Below are positions 5,403 through 5,722 of a stretch of DNA of 5,722 bases, piece by piece (position 1 is the stretch's first letter; every line of letters starts with the position of its first letter). Origin of the DNA: Candidatus Bathyarchaeota archaeon (GTDB taxonomy: Archaea; Thermoproteota; Bathyarchaeia; Bathyarchaeales; Bathycorpusculaceae); the NCBI GenBank assembly GCA_030630585.1, contig DAOVMU010000107.1, positions 1 through 5,722 on the forward strand, in the 5' to 3' direction. The notes beneath the pieces were generated by a model. The model did not search any database and was not told the DNA's origin. It saw nothing but the letters and a program-made list of their open reading frames with translations. Made by a program: the position numbers and the translations under genes.

Positions 5403-5467
5403 TGTGAAAAGCTCTAATGTGATTCTAGTATTGTCTCAAATCAAAAATTGAGCAAGGACGGTTAAGT

Positions 5468-5722
5468 GTGGACGATAAACTCGTTATAGGTTTGGCTGGA
5501 ATGCCTGGAGCAGGAAAATCCGTAGTTGTTAGAGTTGCAAGAGAAAGGGGTTATGACATCTTCGTCATGGGTGACGTAGTTAGAGAGGAATCACGGAGAA
5601 GAGGCTTGAAACCTAACCCCGAAAATATTGGAAAAATAATGCTTGAATTGCGATGTGAGGAAGGACCAGCTGTTATTTCTAAAAGATCCATTCCAAAAAT
5701 AAAACATGCAACTCGAGACAAA
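5468..5722 (+). CDS. UPF0200-type P-loop nucleotide kinase (partial, C-terminus beyond the right edge)
   Basis: The first 85 residues of a small P-loop NTPase are present, out of roughly 180-190 usual. A Walker A motif, GMPGAGKS (11-18), follows a hydrophobic beta strand (KLVIGLA). Then come the family-typical MGDVVREESRRRGLKP (34-49), NPENIGKIMLELR (50-62) and EEGPAVISKRSIPKI (64-78). This pattern is that of the archaeal UPF0200 family, which is related to adenylate and dephospho-CoA kinases. The substrate is not established by sequence. The start is GTG at 5468, with GGACGG, an imperfect Shine-Dalgarno, six bases upstream. The upstream in-frame stop is at 5426-5428, and no other common start codon lies between. 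No clear TATA box precedes it, which suggests read-through from the DUF2096-like gene. Confidence 0.85.
   Translation, partial: MDDKLVIGLAGMPGAGKSVVVRVARERGYDIFVMGDVVREESRRRGLKPNPENIGKIMLELRCEEGPAVISKRSIPKIKHATRDK

Overview
The window is archaeal chromosomal DNA. Most of its left half (positions 1-3385) is a minus-strand operon of archaeal information-processing and protein-turnover genes. Read in transcription order they are: proteasome alpha subunit (psmA), the SBDS-family ribosome maturation protein, and the exosome subunits Rrp4, Rrp41 and Rrp42, with Rrp42 running off the left edge. This is the archaeal exosome/proteasome 'superoperon' described in comparative genomics. No bacteria-specific gene is present. 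Start sites have Shine-Dalgarno motifs, and at least one strong archaeal TATA box (TTTATAA) is visible. The moderate GC content and protein flavour would suit an uncultured member of the TACK/Bathyarchaeia side, but that lineage is a guess.

Positions 3386-3890 form a 505-base gap between the minus-strand operon and divergent plus-strand genes. The operon-proximal part holds the psmA Shine-Dalgarno and a possible promoter. Next comes a 32-codon minus-strand open frame (3489-3587) that reads like the C-terminus of a small basic protein but has no start codon. Beyond it lie about 220 bases (3588-3805) with several short inverted repeats and no convincing gene. This is the least explained part of the window.

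Positions 3891-5722 carry plus-strand genes. The first is an MGMT/alkyltransferase-like protein in which the alkyl-acceptor motif PCHR is replaced by PYWR. It is followed by a small cysteine-rich DUF3795-like protein, a DUF2096-like conserved archaeal protein behind a clear TATA box and Shine-Dalgarno, and the N-terminal part of a UPF0200-type P-loop kinase that runs off the right edge.

Functionally, the minus-strand operon couples RNA decay (Rrp41-Rrp42 hexamer with the Rrp4 cap), 60S-type ribosome maturation (SBDS) and protein degradation (20S proteasome alpha ring). The plus-strand genes look like separate small housekeeping or unknown genes, and nothing in the sequence ties them to the operon. 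I did not see a defence system, mobile element, CRISPR array, tRNA or rRNA.
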